Assembly (NCBI RefSeq): GCF_964204645.1
Contig: NC_134025.1
Location: 25,760,001-25,824,000 of the forward strand
Source: Tubulanus polymorphus
Taxonomy: Eukaryota > Nemertea > Palaeonemertea > Tubulaniformes > Tubulanidae
Length of the DNA: 64,000 nt
Direction of reading: 5' to 3'
Part shown: positions 34,672 to 48,012 of the stretch, in pieces
Position numbering within the stretch: position 1 is the stretch's first letter
Layout: every line of letters begins with the position of its first letter
Program-made: the position numbers and the translations under genes
Notes under the pieces: model-generated
The model's input: the letters and a program-made list of their open reading frames with translations, nothing else
Told to the model about the DNA's origin: nothing
Database searches by the model: none

Positions 34672-37057
34672 ATGGTGATCATGGCTGCCCTTCTTTCGTC
34701 CTCGCGAAAACTTTCCCGTGTTTTGAACCGTCTTTCGATAAGAGGCTTTTCGCTGGCGGCGAAAAAGGTAAATATGCAATGAAGACAAAAAGTTATAACA
34801 ATTTGGTATCATTTTAATGTTAATTGTTGTGTCTGATATTGTTAAATTTCAAGTTATTTGATGCCGCTCAACAAAAAATAGTCTGTTTTTTATCCGTTCG
34901 TTACGTCAGTGAAATGAAATATTTGTTCGTTCTTGTCACAGACATATCTTATAAGGATATCCTTATTTTGACTTTTATTAGAATGATGTTGGTATACAGC
35001 GAGGGCTAATATCATCAGGTATGCAACAATCACTAGGCTATAAAATTTAGTAAAATGATTTGCCTTTAAATTTGGATTGCCTAGTGAATGAAGAATTGAT
35101 TTGAATTTTGGTCTTGAATTTTATTTCAGTTGTCAGACAGGGTAATGAAACTTTGGGTAGACATCATATGATATCATTTAAGAGGAACTTTCATCCATCA
35201 ATTGTGCTATGTATGTAATACTTATGTAAATTTTCTGAATTTCATTCATAAAACTTTCAATTTAGATACCGGTATTTCTATTGATAAAAATCTTCTTCAG
35301 GTGAAGTCCATGTAGTGAAAACGCCTCCTTTTGCCGAGTCTGTTACTGAAGGTGATGTTAGGTGGGAGAAAGGTACGCAATTTACCAATTTCCAGTCTTA
35401 TTTGATGACTGACTTTCTACGAATTGAAGTTGACTATTTCTGAATATTTAGGAGTTGGAGATGCAGTAGAAGTCGATGAAGTTGTTTGTGAAATTGAGAC
35501 CGATAAAACATCGATCCCCGTTCCTGCACCGAGTGCTGGAGTTATTGAAGAGTTGCTTGTAGAAGATGGCGACCGTGTTGAACCTGGATATGATTTGTTC
35601 AAACTGAACACTGAAGGTATAAAAGCTATCAAATAGTCTTGTTTAATGGAATGATTAATGTGGTAAAGATAGATTTGTGAAATTATCTTTCAGGTGTAGC
35701 GGCTGCTAAACCCAAGGAGGCAGCGGCAGCAGCTCCCCCTGCAGAGCCTGCAGCTGCAACCCAACCCCCGCCTCCAACAGCAGCTGCACCTGCCTCTGCT
35801 GCTGCCGGGCCAATACCTACTACCCCTCCACCTGTTCCACCCATACCCCAGCAACCCATTGCATCGAAACCAGCTTCATCTGTAAAACCTACCCCAGCCG
35901 CTGCGCCAACTCAACTTTCTGGTTCTAGGACAGAAACTAGGGTGAGTTATCAAATCATTTTATAAATCGAATTACTTCTGTATGATCTTTGATTTTGATC
36001 GTTTGTATACTGGATGTTTCAGGTGAAGATGAACAGAATGCGGTTGAGAATTGCTCAGCGCTTGAAAGATGCTCAAAATACATGCGCGATGTTAACGACT
36101 TTCAACGAAATAGACATGAGGTCAGTTTACAAAGCTCAGCTCGTCATTGTCACAAACTCCTTGACAATATCAACACTATTTGTAAAACCAAACCCATCTG
36201 TTTTGTAGTAATATCATGCAGCTACGAAGTGAATACAAGGATAGTTTCCAGAAGAAACACAACATTAAGCTTGGCTTCATGTCTGCTTTTCTGAAAGCCT
36301 CGGCTTACGCCCTTGAACATCAACCGGTTGTAAATGCAGTGATAGATGAAAGTGAAATTGTCTACAGAGATTATGTTGATATCAGTGTTGCTGTAGCTAC
36401 GCCTAAGGTATAACATAACTACTTCGACATGTACTGACTGTTTTGTGTATTTGAAAACTTTAGTTCATATGAATTCTCTCTTGATTAAGGGTTTGGTTGT
36501 TCCAGTGCTCAGAAATGTAGAATCAATGAATTACGCCGATATAGAAAAAGGACTCGTCGAATTGGGAGAAAAAGTAAATACTCGTAACCCATTTTCCATT
36601 GTGTAGAATCATTGGTTGTTTTTGTTGTTTCTTGGTGAATAATGATTGATTCATTGATATTTAATTCAGGCTCGTACTGGTAGTTTAGCCATCGAAGATA
36701 TGGATGGCGGCACTTTCACAATCAGCAACGGAGGCGTGTTTGGTTCGATGTTTGGAACGCCTATTATTAACCCTCCACAATCAGCAATCTTAGGAATGCA
36801 TGGTATATTTGAGAGACCAGTCGCCGTGAAAGGGCAGGTATGTCGAGTCGTAAATTTTGTCTTCTCGTTCATCAAGTTTATTAACTCTTATTCGTGTTAT
36901 TTTACTGTATTCGTATTTACAGGTTGTTATTAGACCAATGATGTACATAGCTCTGACTTACGACCATCGTTTAATAGACGGACGAGAGGCTGTCACATTT
37001 TTAAAACAAATCAAGTCAGCAGTCGAGGATCCGCGTGTAATGTTCATGGATCTCTGA
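34672..37057 (+). CDS. DLST: Dihydrolipoyl succinyltransferase, E2 of 2-oxoglutarate dehydrogenase
   Basis: DLST transfers the succinyl group from lipoamide to CoA in the mitochondrial TCA cycle. Eleven exons: 34672-34767, 34982-35018, 35130-35210, 35301-35372, 35452-35616, 35694-35941, 36023-36120, 36209-36407, 36490-36573, 36670-36837, 36923-37057. They give 460 residues (human 453). An Arg/Ser-rich presequence suits mitochondrial import. The lipoyl domain contains [13 protein letters not shown] and the lipoyl lysine in ETDKTS (about K114). An Ala/Pro-rich linker follows, unusually long in exon 6. There is no E3-binding domain, as usual for animal DLST. The catalytic domain has [21 protein letters not shown] and DHRLIDGRE (about H431, D435). 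Two in-frame ATGs, 34672 and 34681, could start it. The 3' flank to 38252 has AATAAA near 37862 and no other gene. Confidence 0.97.
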
Positions 37058-38252
37058 AGATAGTTCGATCGATAAGCGTATATTATTAGGAGAGAATGTT
37101 TTTATGTTTGGAATTATTATTTATAATACGTATCAGTAATTGAACTGAATCGGACGCCACTCAGACTGTATTTTCTTCCACGTGAAAAACTGAGTGTTCG
37201 CTATATGTTAAATTGATCGATTGTTTTTAAACTGTGATCTGCAGTTCCTGTAGATTATGTAGAGATTCAGAGAGGTGTGTTGACTGTGAAACATAATTTA
37301 TTATTAATGTGTCTATATACTGTATGTCTTGTAATTAAAGCTGCATTTAATTACATTGAACTTTATTGAATTCACCTTTAATCCTTAGAACAAGAGCCTG
37401 GTTTTATTAGCCGAACTCTGTGGTATATTTTGTGACTGTGGGAGGTAATTTCTTTGCTTTCTCATCGTTAACTATTAAAATAAATTCATTAATTTCCTGT
37501 AGTCTAAGTATCTAGCCCTTGTTCCAGAGTGATGACAAGATCGTGGGGTAATTCAGACTAATGTGCTCAGATATTTTGACACAGTAAGCGATCAGTAAAT
37601 AAGATGAATAATCTAGTCTAGTCTTTGGGCCTGTCGCCATCAAGCACTGTCTAGTTTGTGCCAGAAAATGTATATATAAAAATTCAAATGCAGCATTGGA
37701 ATACCGGCATATGAAATCTGGATGAATCGGTCTGCATTCCAACTACTGAAGTTTATTTATCACCATTAAGTATTCCAGGCTCTTTTCAACATCCTGTACT
37801 GCGTGATGAGTGTTTCATTCGAACAATGTCAATTTAATGTATTATATATCATATAGAACCATAATAAATTTGTTGATCTATAAAGTTTTGTTTGTTTATT
37901 TTTTTTTAAAGTCCATTTGGTTGCATTTTTAGTGCCGTTACCTGCATAGCTAGGCGATTGGGTAACTAACTACGCATCGCAGTTAATTGATGGAATCTTT
38001 ATTAAACGCAGGAGATTTGGTGAATTTTTGTTTAATGTTCATGCATGGCATTCAAATTAGCCACGTGCTTTTGTTGACGCTAAATCTCGGGAAGTAGGCG
38101 AGTTGAATTGTGGGAGTAGTAGTGACGTCATGGCGTCGAGCCGAGGCGAGAGAAATGGCTGAAGATATATCGCTAGAATAATGTCGATATTTAGCACGTT
38201 TTTCGGGCGTTCGCCTTCGTAATTATGGTCGGTTGTTGAAATTAAACATGCT

Positions 38253-41200
38253 ATGAATGATTGGAGAATGACGAAGAACTATTGCACGTATTGTCAGAAT
38301 CTTGTCGAAGGTGTAAGGATCCGATGCGCTGAATGTCCAGACATCGATCTTTGTTTGCCGGTACGTTTTTACCACCCCGTCGTGAGCCTCACATCGCACC
38401 CATGATATAATTTATCCTGCCATCCGATTGTATTTTGGTTTTGCCAGGAATTTATAGAATATAAAGGCAATATAATCATCTTTTTCAGTGTTACGCGTGT
38501 GGTGCAGAATTTGGTAGCCATAAAAAGGATCACGACTACATAGTTTTGGTAATTCTTCTACTACCCCGTTTTGAGCCTCCCTCCGACGACCACCATATAG
38601 ATCATGAAGTTCAAATCCTTACCAAAACTCATTTTCATGAATGAAAACTACTCTAACGATGGCTGTTTGTTTGATATCCAATGAGCTTTCAGTCATATTT
38701 GTATATTCCTAATTCAATCATTTAGAAAATGGAATTTGTTTGAGATGATAATAATGATTTATATACGGTGCTTATGATTGTGGGAATTCCCCACACCAGT
38801 CAGCAGAGCATTGATTGACTGAATCACTTGATTTCTATAATAGATACATTGATAAACCTCACATTCATCTCTTACCTGATATGTTCAAAGTATCAAGTTT
38901 GTATAATAAAAAAGATTTTCATATTAATTTTAGGACAATCTTGATTTTCCTATTTATGGTGTATCAATAAATTGGACTGCTGGTGAAGAACTGCTGCTGC
39001 TTGATTCTGTTGAACAATATGGCTTTGGAAATTGGTTAGTGATTTTCCCATATAATTAGTAGTCTATTAAATTGTTTGCTTTAGGAATTAATGTAATGAC
39101 ATTTGTTTTACAATTCTTAACTTAATTTTCAGGAATGATATCTCAAGTCATGTGGAAACGAAAAGTGCTGAAGGTAAATTTCATGAACTAATACATCAGT
39201 CAAAATCTGCTATAACGCCATCCTTTTTAATGCTAGTCCTCACTTAAAGCCAACAATCTGAGAACAAATGCCATTCAAATTTAATGAAAATTCCTTTATG
39301 TATATTGCCGTATTCGTTATTAAGCCAAATTTGATGGCGTTATTACGAGCTTAAACTGTATATTATCTTGTTTCTGAAACTTGTATGAAGATCTCTTTTT
39401 CTTGTTCGCCAGAATGCAAAAATCATTACATTGCGCTCTACATTCATGGGAATATTGGACAAGGTAGGAGATAACTCTGCAATAAGATTGGAATTATTCG
39501 TAATGAAAATACTTGAGAATTTATGGTTTAGTAATTGCTTTCTTGTTTCGATTTTGCTAGTGACATTTCCGGATTCATTCAAAGCACGTATTGTAGACCA
39601 CACAGCCGAACCAGGTACAGTTTACTCAATCCTATATCGCCAGCTGATTATTTGCATCATTCTAAAGTGTTCGAGGATTATTTACTTAAACTCTTGAGTG
39701 CCAATGGCATAAAAAATCAAATAGTCAGTGCTGAGTTTGGTGTATAGGACATCAAAATTGAGAAGTTTCGACTGAATTATGCTATTTCAGAGAATATATT
39801 GCTTCATAATGAGTACTACTTCATAATATTCATAATTAGCTGAAACGATGAATTTGCTGAGGCAAAGATAGACATTTCTAGCCAATGACAGGCAGGCATC
39901 AGGGGTTAACCGATGATATTTATTTTTTAAACAGGTTTCTCACCTCCTAGTCACAATCAACCTATTCCGCCGGCTGATTTAACAGTACAAGAACAACATG
40001 AACTGGGTTACATGCCATATAGAGATGATTTTGAAAGAGTAAGTGCTTGCATTTGATTAAATTGATTCTTCCTATCTCATTAAAGATGCTGAAATATGCT
40101 TTGAATGTTTTGGTTTAAAGGGTATTCTTATGGCATATTCTTATGATTATCTTATGCCTTTTAGGATTATGACAATGCAGCAGAAAGTGAAATAAGTGGA
40201 CTGTGTCTCCACCATGAAGATGATGAAATTGACACGGGTAAACATGCTATAACAATGCTACGTTAAATTGAAAATTATATTTGCGCGTGATTTTGACGAA
40301 AATATTACGTTTTTGCAGTGTTCAAGTTAGCTCAGGTAGATAAATATAGACAACGTCTAAAAGAGAGACAGCGACGAAAAACTATAGCTAGAGAGCACGG
40401 GCTTTTATCACAGTTCTTCCAAAATAGGCAGCAAACTACCAAAATTACGAAGAAAAAACCTGGAAAAGAGTAAGTTTGATTTGGAGCATACCAATATTTC
40501 ATATGTGCATAAAGACAAACCGTATTATTCATAAGCATTTGGTGTTTGATTTCTTAGGGATCTTCATCAAAGATTGCAGGTTTTTTCCCAAGTTCTCTCA
40601 ACTGCAGAAAGAGAACAATACTTCGAAAATTTAGACAGTAAGTTAATCCTGTTAGTGGATCTCGAAACAATACGTAATACTAATGTATTTGAATATTCAA
40701 GATTTGATAAAAGAATTTTCCGTCTCCCATTTAAAGAGAAAGCATCTTTTTATGAAATTTTAGAAGAGAAACTGATCAAACAGAAAATCAAAGAACTTCA
40801 GAAATATCGAAGAAATGGCATTACAAAATTAGAAGGTAAGACATCTCTTGCATAACTTAAACATTCAGCCACTGTCTCTGTCTTTTGTCATCGATCGCCT
40901 TCATTGATCGGGCTGTATATTTACAGATTGTCACGAGTATGATGTGGAGCGATGTATGCGTGATAAGAAAAAAGATACGACCAACAAGAAGAAAATGGTA
41001 TGTAATGGGAGTAGGTATTATTTTTTTACTCTTCGCACGATAAATATATGATGAAAGAAGAAACTCCCCAAGTTGTCAATAGTGAAGTAAGTTGCATCGT
41101 CTTAGTTATTCTTAATTAACGGAGGAAGTTTTGTGCATCTCCTAGAGAGGATATGAAGGATAACTGCATGAAACTAATTAAATTTGAAGTAGCATGGTAT

Positions 41201-42476
41201 GCCTGTATGAACAGCCAGATAGAGATATCATGTATCTCCAATGTTAATTATAATGTACCAGTACATATATTCCATTGATATGAGGGGGTTTCTTCCTTTC
41301 ATTTTGTCTAGTCATGTCAAATTGTTGTGTTTAAAACCAAATGCCTGGTCATGCAAAAAATACCAATTGAAATTCCACCTTAAAAGTTTGTTCAAAAAAT
41401 AATTTACACGGGACAAATCGGTTGCATGATTTGAATGGTTTCTTGTGTGATGTGTTTCTGTGTTTTACAGTAATCGTTGCTTTTCTGTTGTTTTAATGAG
41501 ACTAAATTTGTGATGGCAATATTCCATTGTAGGTCTCAATGGCAACTACGAAACGCACATCAATGGTTTCAAAAAAAGCCGCAAACGAAGAAAACGCAAA
41601 CTCTTCTTCACAAAGAGGAAACGCAAGTCCAAAAAGCGAAATGCAGCTTGTTCATGATCCGTCTACATTGCCAGGATTTGAATTGTTATCTGCCCGAGAA
41701 CATAAGGTGAGTAGTGGTCAGTCATTGAGATATGGATGGCGGCAGAGATTGGTCTGGCCGATACTTACAGCTCATTGTGTTGGTTTAATGTTTGCAGCAT
41801 TAGTATATACAGAACCTGGGGAATCTCTCTGTTCATTTGTCAATAAACATATTTGATACTTTGTATTGCTTAGGATGTTCATTTCGAACCAATATATATG
41901 TATGTTGTATAGTTTACCTAATGGTTTCTACTTACTGTTATGTTCTTTGTACTGTAATGATTTTGTAAATGGTGCTGTTACTGTACTAGTGATAACTGTT
42001 ATCTCGAATTATATGAAAAAGTCTGTACCACAGTATTTCAAAGTTTATATGTGTGTAAATGAGTTAGCTTAGTTTTCCAGGGTGTAAATGTCAAGTAATG
42101 ACATTCTTTTCTTTTCTTCCATTTATTTACATCTTAAATGTCAATGGGTAGGTTAGGTTGATTAAAAAGAATTAAAGTAAACAATGCATTTCCACTGTTT
42201 TGCAGCTATGTAGCTCCATTGGAATGAAACCAGCTAGTTATGTTACTGTTAAGACGTGTATTTTAAAGGTGAGTTTTCTCACAGTACATTTATTGATAAA
42301 TGAGAGAAAAATCACTCGGACATATTTGCAGCAACATTTTGTCCTTATTACAGGACTTCCTCCAAAGACGCCAGGGTGTACCTGTTAAAGTTCGCTATCC
42401 TTCAGGACTGGAAAAGTCTCATAGGCTTAAGATCATCAATTTTCTTACTGAGGCGGGCTGGATTGGAGCTGCATAG
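38253..42476 (+). CDS. TADA2B: Transcriptional adaptor 2B (SAGA histone acetyltransferase module)
   Basis: TADA2B links GCN5/PCAF to SAGA and supports histone H3 acetylation. Fifteen exons: 38253-38360, 38489-38548, 38934-39034, 39133-39173, 39413-39463, 39561-39614, 39935-40038, 40165-40237, 40319-40469, 40558-40637, 40764-40835, 40927-40997, 41533-41706, 42206-42268, 42354-42476. They give 441 residues (human 420). A ZZ zinc finger (about residues 11-52; CTYC, CAEC, CLPC, H..H) is followed by a SANT domain (NWTAGEELLLLDSVEQYG, NHYIALYIHGN). The middle has LGYMPYRDDFE and LKERQRRKTIAREHGL, then KIKELQKYRRNGITKLE. The SWIRM domain has LPGFELLSAREHKLCSS and VTVKTCILKDFLQRRQGVP. The match is to TADA2B rather than TADA2A. 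An ATG at 38268 is a possible alternative start. The intron 40638-40763 is open in frame. Confidence 0.96.
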
Positions 42477-43062
42477 CTTATTCTATATAGTATCTAATAC
42501 GTAATAAGTATTCGATGTCTTGCTCGTGATTTTGTTTTCATTCTTGTTTTGTCATCATTATTCTTCATAACTAGCAATTGATCTGAATATTACATGAAAG
42601 TTGTGATTGTTAGCGATTGAAGATTGTGAGATCAAATATTCATTCCATTTACAGCTAATACAGGCTATAAGCTGTTGATTAATACCTATGTTGTATCCCA
42701 CCAAATACATGGTGAATCTCCTCTGTGTATTGTAGTAGTGAAACCTTCATGATTGTGTGGAGGTTATCAGTGTCTGGCATTGGAACCCTTGTTATTGTAC
42801 TTCACATTAACGGAGGCTTTGAGATTGAAAACGAAATCTCTAGATTGAAGAGAATAACCTGTTAAAGTTTTATATTGTACAGTGATATATTGATTTTAAA
42901 GAACAGAGCCTCAGCTGGTCTAGGATGCTATGTACCGGAAGCTTTATTTTGATTGATGTTTTTGAATGAAACAGCTCTCCCGTGTGACCAGACATATTGG
43001 TTTACATGTATTCATGTACATAAAAAAATCTTGTTTATGTTTCAAAGAGATGCATTTAATAA

Positions 43063-43095
43063 TAATAATTATTATTATATATATATATATATATT
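43063..43095. repeat. (TA)n microsatellite
   Basis: An A/T dinucleotide run lies in the 3' flank of TADA2B. The remaining 42477-44869 between the convergent TADA2B and cryptochrome genes is AT-rich and shows no gene. A 26-base phrase around 43991 (see findings) matches 10.1 kb. Confidence 0.8.
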
Positions 43096-44869
43096 AAAAG
43101 GGTATACTTTGTAAATAGACAGAATTAGTCTTACTAATTGAATGTACAGTAAGATCATGCGAGAATGACTGTCATTGTCTGGCTGATGATATATGACTGG
43201 ATGTACGTAAATTGTTCTTTTGTGCAATGATTTTATTTTACGGCATATTTCATAAGTCTTAGATTTAAAGTCTACCTGATTGGATTTTGATCCGTTAAGA
43301 AAAACGATCTGGTTTTATTTAATTTTGGAATATCTTTATTAGAAATTTCCTTTAGTTTTACATCCTTGCTTTATCATGTATATATATTTTAAGCCACTAT
43401 TCTTATCTAGTAGTTTGGTGTTTGTAGCAGATTTGATTGTTTAATTATTAGTTATACTTAAGCAATAAGTAATTATCTGCCCATTCATTGATGATACATG
43501 TGTGCAGTCAGGTCGATGGCAGTTAGGTTTTTTTTTCTCAGAAATGTATAAAATACATACCTGAATATTATTGAAAAATTTGTATGATCGTCGGGTGAAT
43601 GGAGATTTTGTAAGTACGAGTTTTTGTATGAAGAAAATAATTTATAAATAATAAAATTATATACATCACTCCCATGTTTATATTGTCTTATCAATTTACT
43701 GGATATTTTGCAGCAATTCTAGATTAGAAATTTTGTCGGCTCTTTCGGTGATAAAAATTGTACTCAAATGTAGAGCATGCTTTGCTGTGGCATTGAGTTT
43801 CAGATGTTCCATTTCTGAATTATTCTTTTTTGTATGCATTCTCTATTCTTCTGCATCCGGAGCACCCACAGGCTGTATCAAGCACAGAAAGATCCAGTGA
43901 CCAATTTTGAAGTACTTGTCACATCCTTAAAGGTCCACAAAGGCAATTATGCGTACTCTTGATAGCTGAACTGATGTTAGCTATGGTACATATCCACCAG
44001 ATGGCAAGTGCGATCATTGGACAAAAGTTAAAAATCTGGCCAGTACTAGTAAAATTGCTAAAAAATCATTGTTGCTACAAAGGGGTGCTTGAAGTTGCAA
44101 TAAAAACTGTTACCGTAATTTTAAACAAGCTTTATCCCTGGAATTCATAATGTGTTGGACATGATCGGCAAGAAAAGTCTCTGCATTCAGTGTTCTGTAG
44201 CAGTAAATCAAAAAGAAGCTACTATCAATTCCCAAAAACAGCTCTGTATCAATTGTCATTACGACACAAAGTGATGAAAACACACGTAATTATGACAACA
44301 AAAAATAATTCTATTTCCAATAGAGATTGATACACAGATTCATTTGTATAAGAGATCAGAATATTACAAGAAAATATTCACAACAAATTGTCAATACTGA
44401 TCAGGGGGACGGAGAATACACTGACCAGAGATTATGTCATCATGATAATTGATTAATGAGTAAAATTGTCAAAATTATTTATAGGACTCGACAAAAACAA
44501 CAGCAAAATACATAAGGACTGTCGAATATGCTTGATATTGGTCTTTTAAAAAAGCTTTTGTAAACATTTTAAGGACATGAGCATATGATTTTGAACAAAA
44601 AATTTTATCACTTATTAAAAGTAATGCCAACAGTGTTGTTTAAGATAAAGAAATATGTTGCACACTAGGTGCAAAGTACCACAATTAATACCACTGGCTA
44701 TTAATAGTCCTTCCCTGGTCATATATATGTTTTCATCAACGTTTATTCACAGTCCTACAGCATTAGAACAACAAACATGAAATCAATATAGAGCCGTCAA
44801 AAACCTGCCACTGTTATGGTCAGTTACAACAAATGAAATATGTGGTATACATCAAAACAAAAAATAAGA

Positions 44870-47458
44870 TTAATCAAGATTGCTGTCAACATGGATTCTT
44901 TGACAATCAAATCCACCAGTACAAACTCGATTTTCTGATCTACCAAGCCATGAAAATTCTGAAATTTCTTGAGCTCCTGATGGGGCACAATGAGGTGGCA
45001 CTAAAAAGAAAAATAAAGCTAATTAAAATAAAGATAAATGACCAGATACATTAAACCTCAATTGGTAGATGAATCTTCATTTTACCTTTCTCATGAAGCA
45101 AGTCTCTTAGCTCTTTCATACGCTTCATATTAACTGTGGAGACGGCTTTATGGTCGACCATTGGTTGTGGATAGTCAACACCAACGATACAGTTAGCCTT
45201 CTCTTGAACAGCACGCGGCGCTCTCCAAGGTTGGAATAAGTATTTCAGAGGCATATCCTTTAAAACTGGCAAATAACGCCTGAAAATGTTATATATAGTC
45301 AACAAATAGACATCAAATTTCCTTCTTATTTGTAATAACAGTTAAATTAACATCAACCTGCATACCTGACAAATTCTCCTGTGGGATCCATAGCCATACC
45401 GTATCTTACTGGGCAATAACAACGTGGACACTGCAATGCATTCTCAAATGCCGAACTAGAGACCCACATCCAATTACCTCCAGATACAGCAACATCAGCA
45501 TCAATTATGTATTTCAAGAAAACCTAATAATTATACATAGATTCAAGTATTTCATTTACGCTGACAAACTAAAAAATATATTATATTAATGAATTGTACA
45601 TAAGAGTACCTCAAGACCTCTCTCCCAATTGATCCATAGGTCTCCCCTTGTTAAGAAGCAAGCAACTGCATGCCGACCAACGTGATGAATCCAACCTTCT
45701 TCTTTTAGTTGTTTCATAAGAGCATCAATCCATGGAAAACCAGTCTCACCCTGTTAAGGAAAACTTGTTATCGAGAAATCTTGGCTAGTTACCAAAAGAG
45801 AAATTGCTATCTAACAAGAAAATTGAAGTTGAAAGATTGGCGCTTTCCAGTACATTTTTTTGTGTGACAGTACAATATCTATTTACCTGTGTCCATTTTT
45901 CAAAATGTTCATTATTGTCAGACCATTCAATATTAAGACAGATCGGGTTATCTTTCATAACTGAATAGTTCTCATTATTGACGCACATCGTGTAAAAGTA
46001 TTCTCTCCACATCAACTGACCAGTAACTCCGAGATGTGGAACCTCATCCGTCACCTGAAAATAATCGAATTAAACCAAACTTTACAGCAAAATTCACTAG
46101 GGCCTAATCAATCACTCACACGCTAGATAACATACCTTGCTGAACAAATTATGAACTGCCCAATAAAACTTTCGTACTGACAAACATCCAAATCTCAGAT
46201 GAGCACTCATACTCAACGGTGCGCCAACAAGATCCGGACTGTACTGATTTGGTAGACAAACACCTTCTTCAAATGCCTGAAAGTCAATCAAATACTCTAA
46301 CCATACTGCCAAAAGACTAAGTTAACAATTTTTCATGGGCATAATTACCTTTTTTTCATGGGCTAGTCTAGATTTTAATAGTTCAAGCGCCTTGGTCTCA
46401 CCACCAACCCATACATATTTTCTATTCAATTGATTCTCATCCTCTGGCTGAACACCTACATCCAATAGAATCAATTTAGGAGGGTTAGAATATGAGAACT
46501 GGTATCATTGCACGTAATTAAAAAAAATTCATCCAATGACAAATTAATTTACAAACCTAGATCATTGAGGGATGGCAGAACAAATCTTTTATCAAAGTCA
46601 TCTGGAACAGGCAAAGAAATGCCAGAGAAGTCTGGATCAACAACAGGTTTTGGTGGAGGACCAATCATCTCAACAACATCATTGAATTCAGCAAATGTCA
46701 GCGGTGGTTTTCCACCATTAACTTCAATTATCCTAAAATGATTGAGTAAAAAAAGATTAACCAGGGCCTCTGAATGCTTACATCGAATATTGCTATGACA
46801 ACAATATGTTTTTCTTACTTCCAAGGATCCCAGAGGGTGTGTGCTGTTTTCTCCACGCACTCAACACCACAGTCGCTACAGAGCCGCCTAACTTCATTAT
46901 CACGCTGGCGATACATTTGTTCGGTTTCCTGTTCAAATGTCAAACGAGTGATGTCCCACTCCTTAAAAAAAGTACAGTAAATTACTTATATATAACCAAC
47001 TGTGTGGCTACATGTATAATCTTCAAATGCAAAATATCTACTGACTTATTGGCCTACCTCAAAGAGTTGTTTAAGAATCTTTACTGCGTTTCCTTTGAAC
47101 ACATAAAGACGCCCTCCAACTTTTTTGAGACTTTCATCAAGACTTTGTAGTGATTCGTGAAGAAAACGAAAACGATTAAAGCCAGAGGTTCCTGTTCCTG
47201 TGAGTTAATTCAGATGAGATCATCATGTCAAACTAAAATCTTGCACACTTAATCAACTAGAACTATCTTTGAATAACATTTTAAATCCAAAATATATTGT
47301 GAAATATTTCGGCCATTACCTGCCACAAAACCATCGAAAATGAAAATCAGATAACATTCTGAGCAGTCTTTCAGAGATGAGAGCAAAGATGGATTATCAT
47401 GAAGTCGTAAGCCATGACGAAACCAGTGTATAGCTATAACATTCTTTTCATTGTTCAT
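44870..47458 (-). CDS. cry: Cryptochrome, Drosophila type (light-sensing CRY)
   Basis: This is a FAD-binding blue-light receptor of the insect CRY1 group, which resets the clock by light. Eleven exons: 47320-47458, 47058-47197, 46819-46961, 46557-46732, 46349-46455, 46136-46276, 45887-46054, 45610-45750, 45366-45523, 45086-45279, 44870-45000. They give 545 residues (Drosophila 542). Diagnostic runs are [63 protein letters not shown] and [12 protein letters not shown]. The tryptophan electron chain is kept (W403, W380, W336, W377). The position facing flavin N5, Cys416 in the fly, is Ser399 here, by my alignment. The last exon, after an 85-base intron, encodes PPHCAPSG and F-S-W (518-520), matching the fly tail PPHCRPS and FFW. 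A 5' noncoding exon is likely at about 47959-48010. Confidence 0.96.
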
Positions 47459-47958
47459 CTTAGTCGCTTTATTGATCTAAATAATGAAGAAAAACTACTA
47501 CTGCTTCACAAAAGTTTCACAAAACAAAATACACTGTCATTTATGTTTGAAATGTCTTAATTTTCATATCTTCGTTGAAAATACAAAGTAAACCTCGTGT
47601 AAGTCAGATCTTTTGGGACCAAAAAATCTGTACGACTTTGAATTAGTCAGATTTCCAGCCTTTTTCCCGAAAACTATGAATGAAGAGTTAATTTAATGAA
47701 AAAATTTAGTTAATATCTACTCTGACTTATAAAATTCAACTTATATGGATGTAAATTTCTTTAAAAAATTGGGGTCAGGCCCCGTGAACATTTGTAATTT
47801 ATTTCATATAAAACCTCAGTCTTGTATCCCACTGTTGCTCCCAAAGAAAGACCCATGCATTGCCTCATATTCAGACTAATAAAACCTGTGTTGTAAGAAT
47901 TATACAATCTGTGCACTTTCTCTTGATTCATTTTTCATTAAAAAAAATACTGACTTAC

Positions 47959-48012
47959 CTTGCTGCTGGAACGAATATATCCTATCGAAGAGATTAGAAA
48001 TGGATAAAGTTG
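47959..48012 (-). other. Probable 5' untranslated exon of the cryptochrome
   Basis: A strong donor (CAAG|GTAAGT in the - strand, boundary at 47959) has no coding sequence before it. The cryptochrome ATG at 47458 is immediately preceded by AG (ACTAAG|ATG), an acceptor. Splicing the two would place the start codon at the first base of exon 2. The upstream end of the exon is a guess. The 47470-47950 intron holds nothing else I recognise, nor does 48013-48799 before VTA1. Confidence 0.45.

Noticed and set aside
40574-40855. TADA2B coding read straight through 40638-40763.
   Set aside because: The read-through inserts 42 residues foreign to the family. Strong splice signals at both edges restore the conserved sequence, so I treat it as an intron.
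45051-45085. Cryptochrome ending in [12 protein letters not shown] at 45051.
   Set aside because: The splice to 44870-45000 gives the conserved tail of Drosophila-type cryptochromes, so the 45051 stop is taken as intronic.
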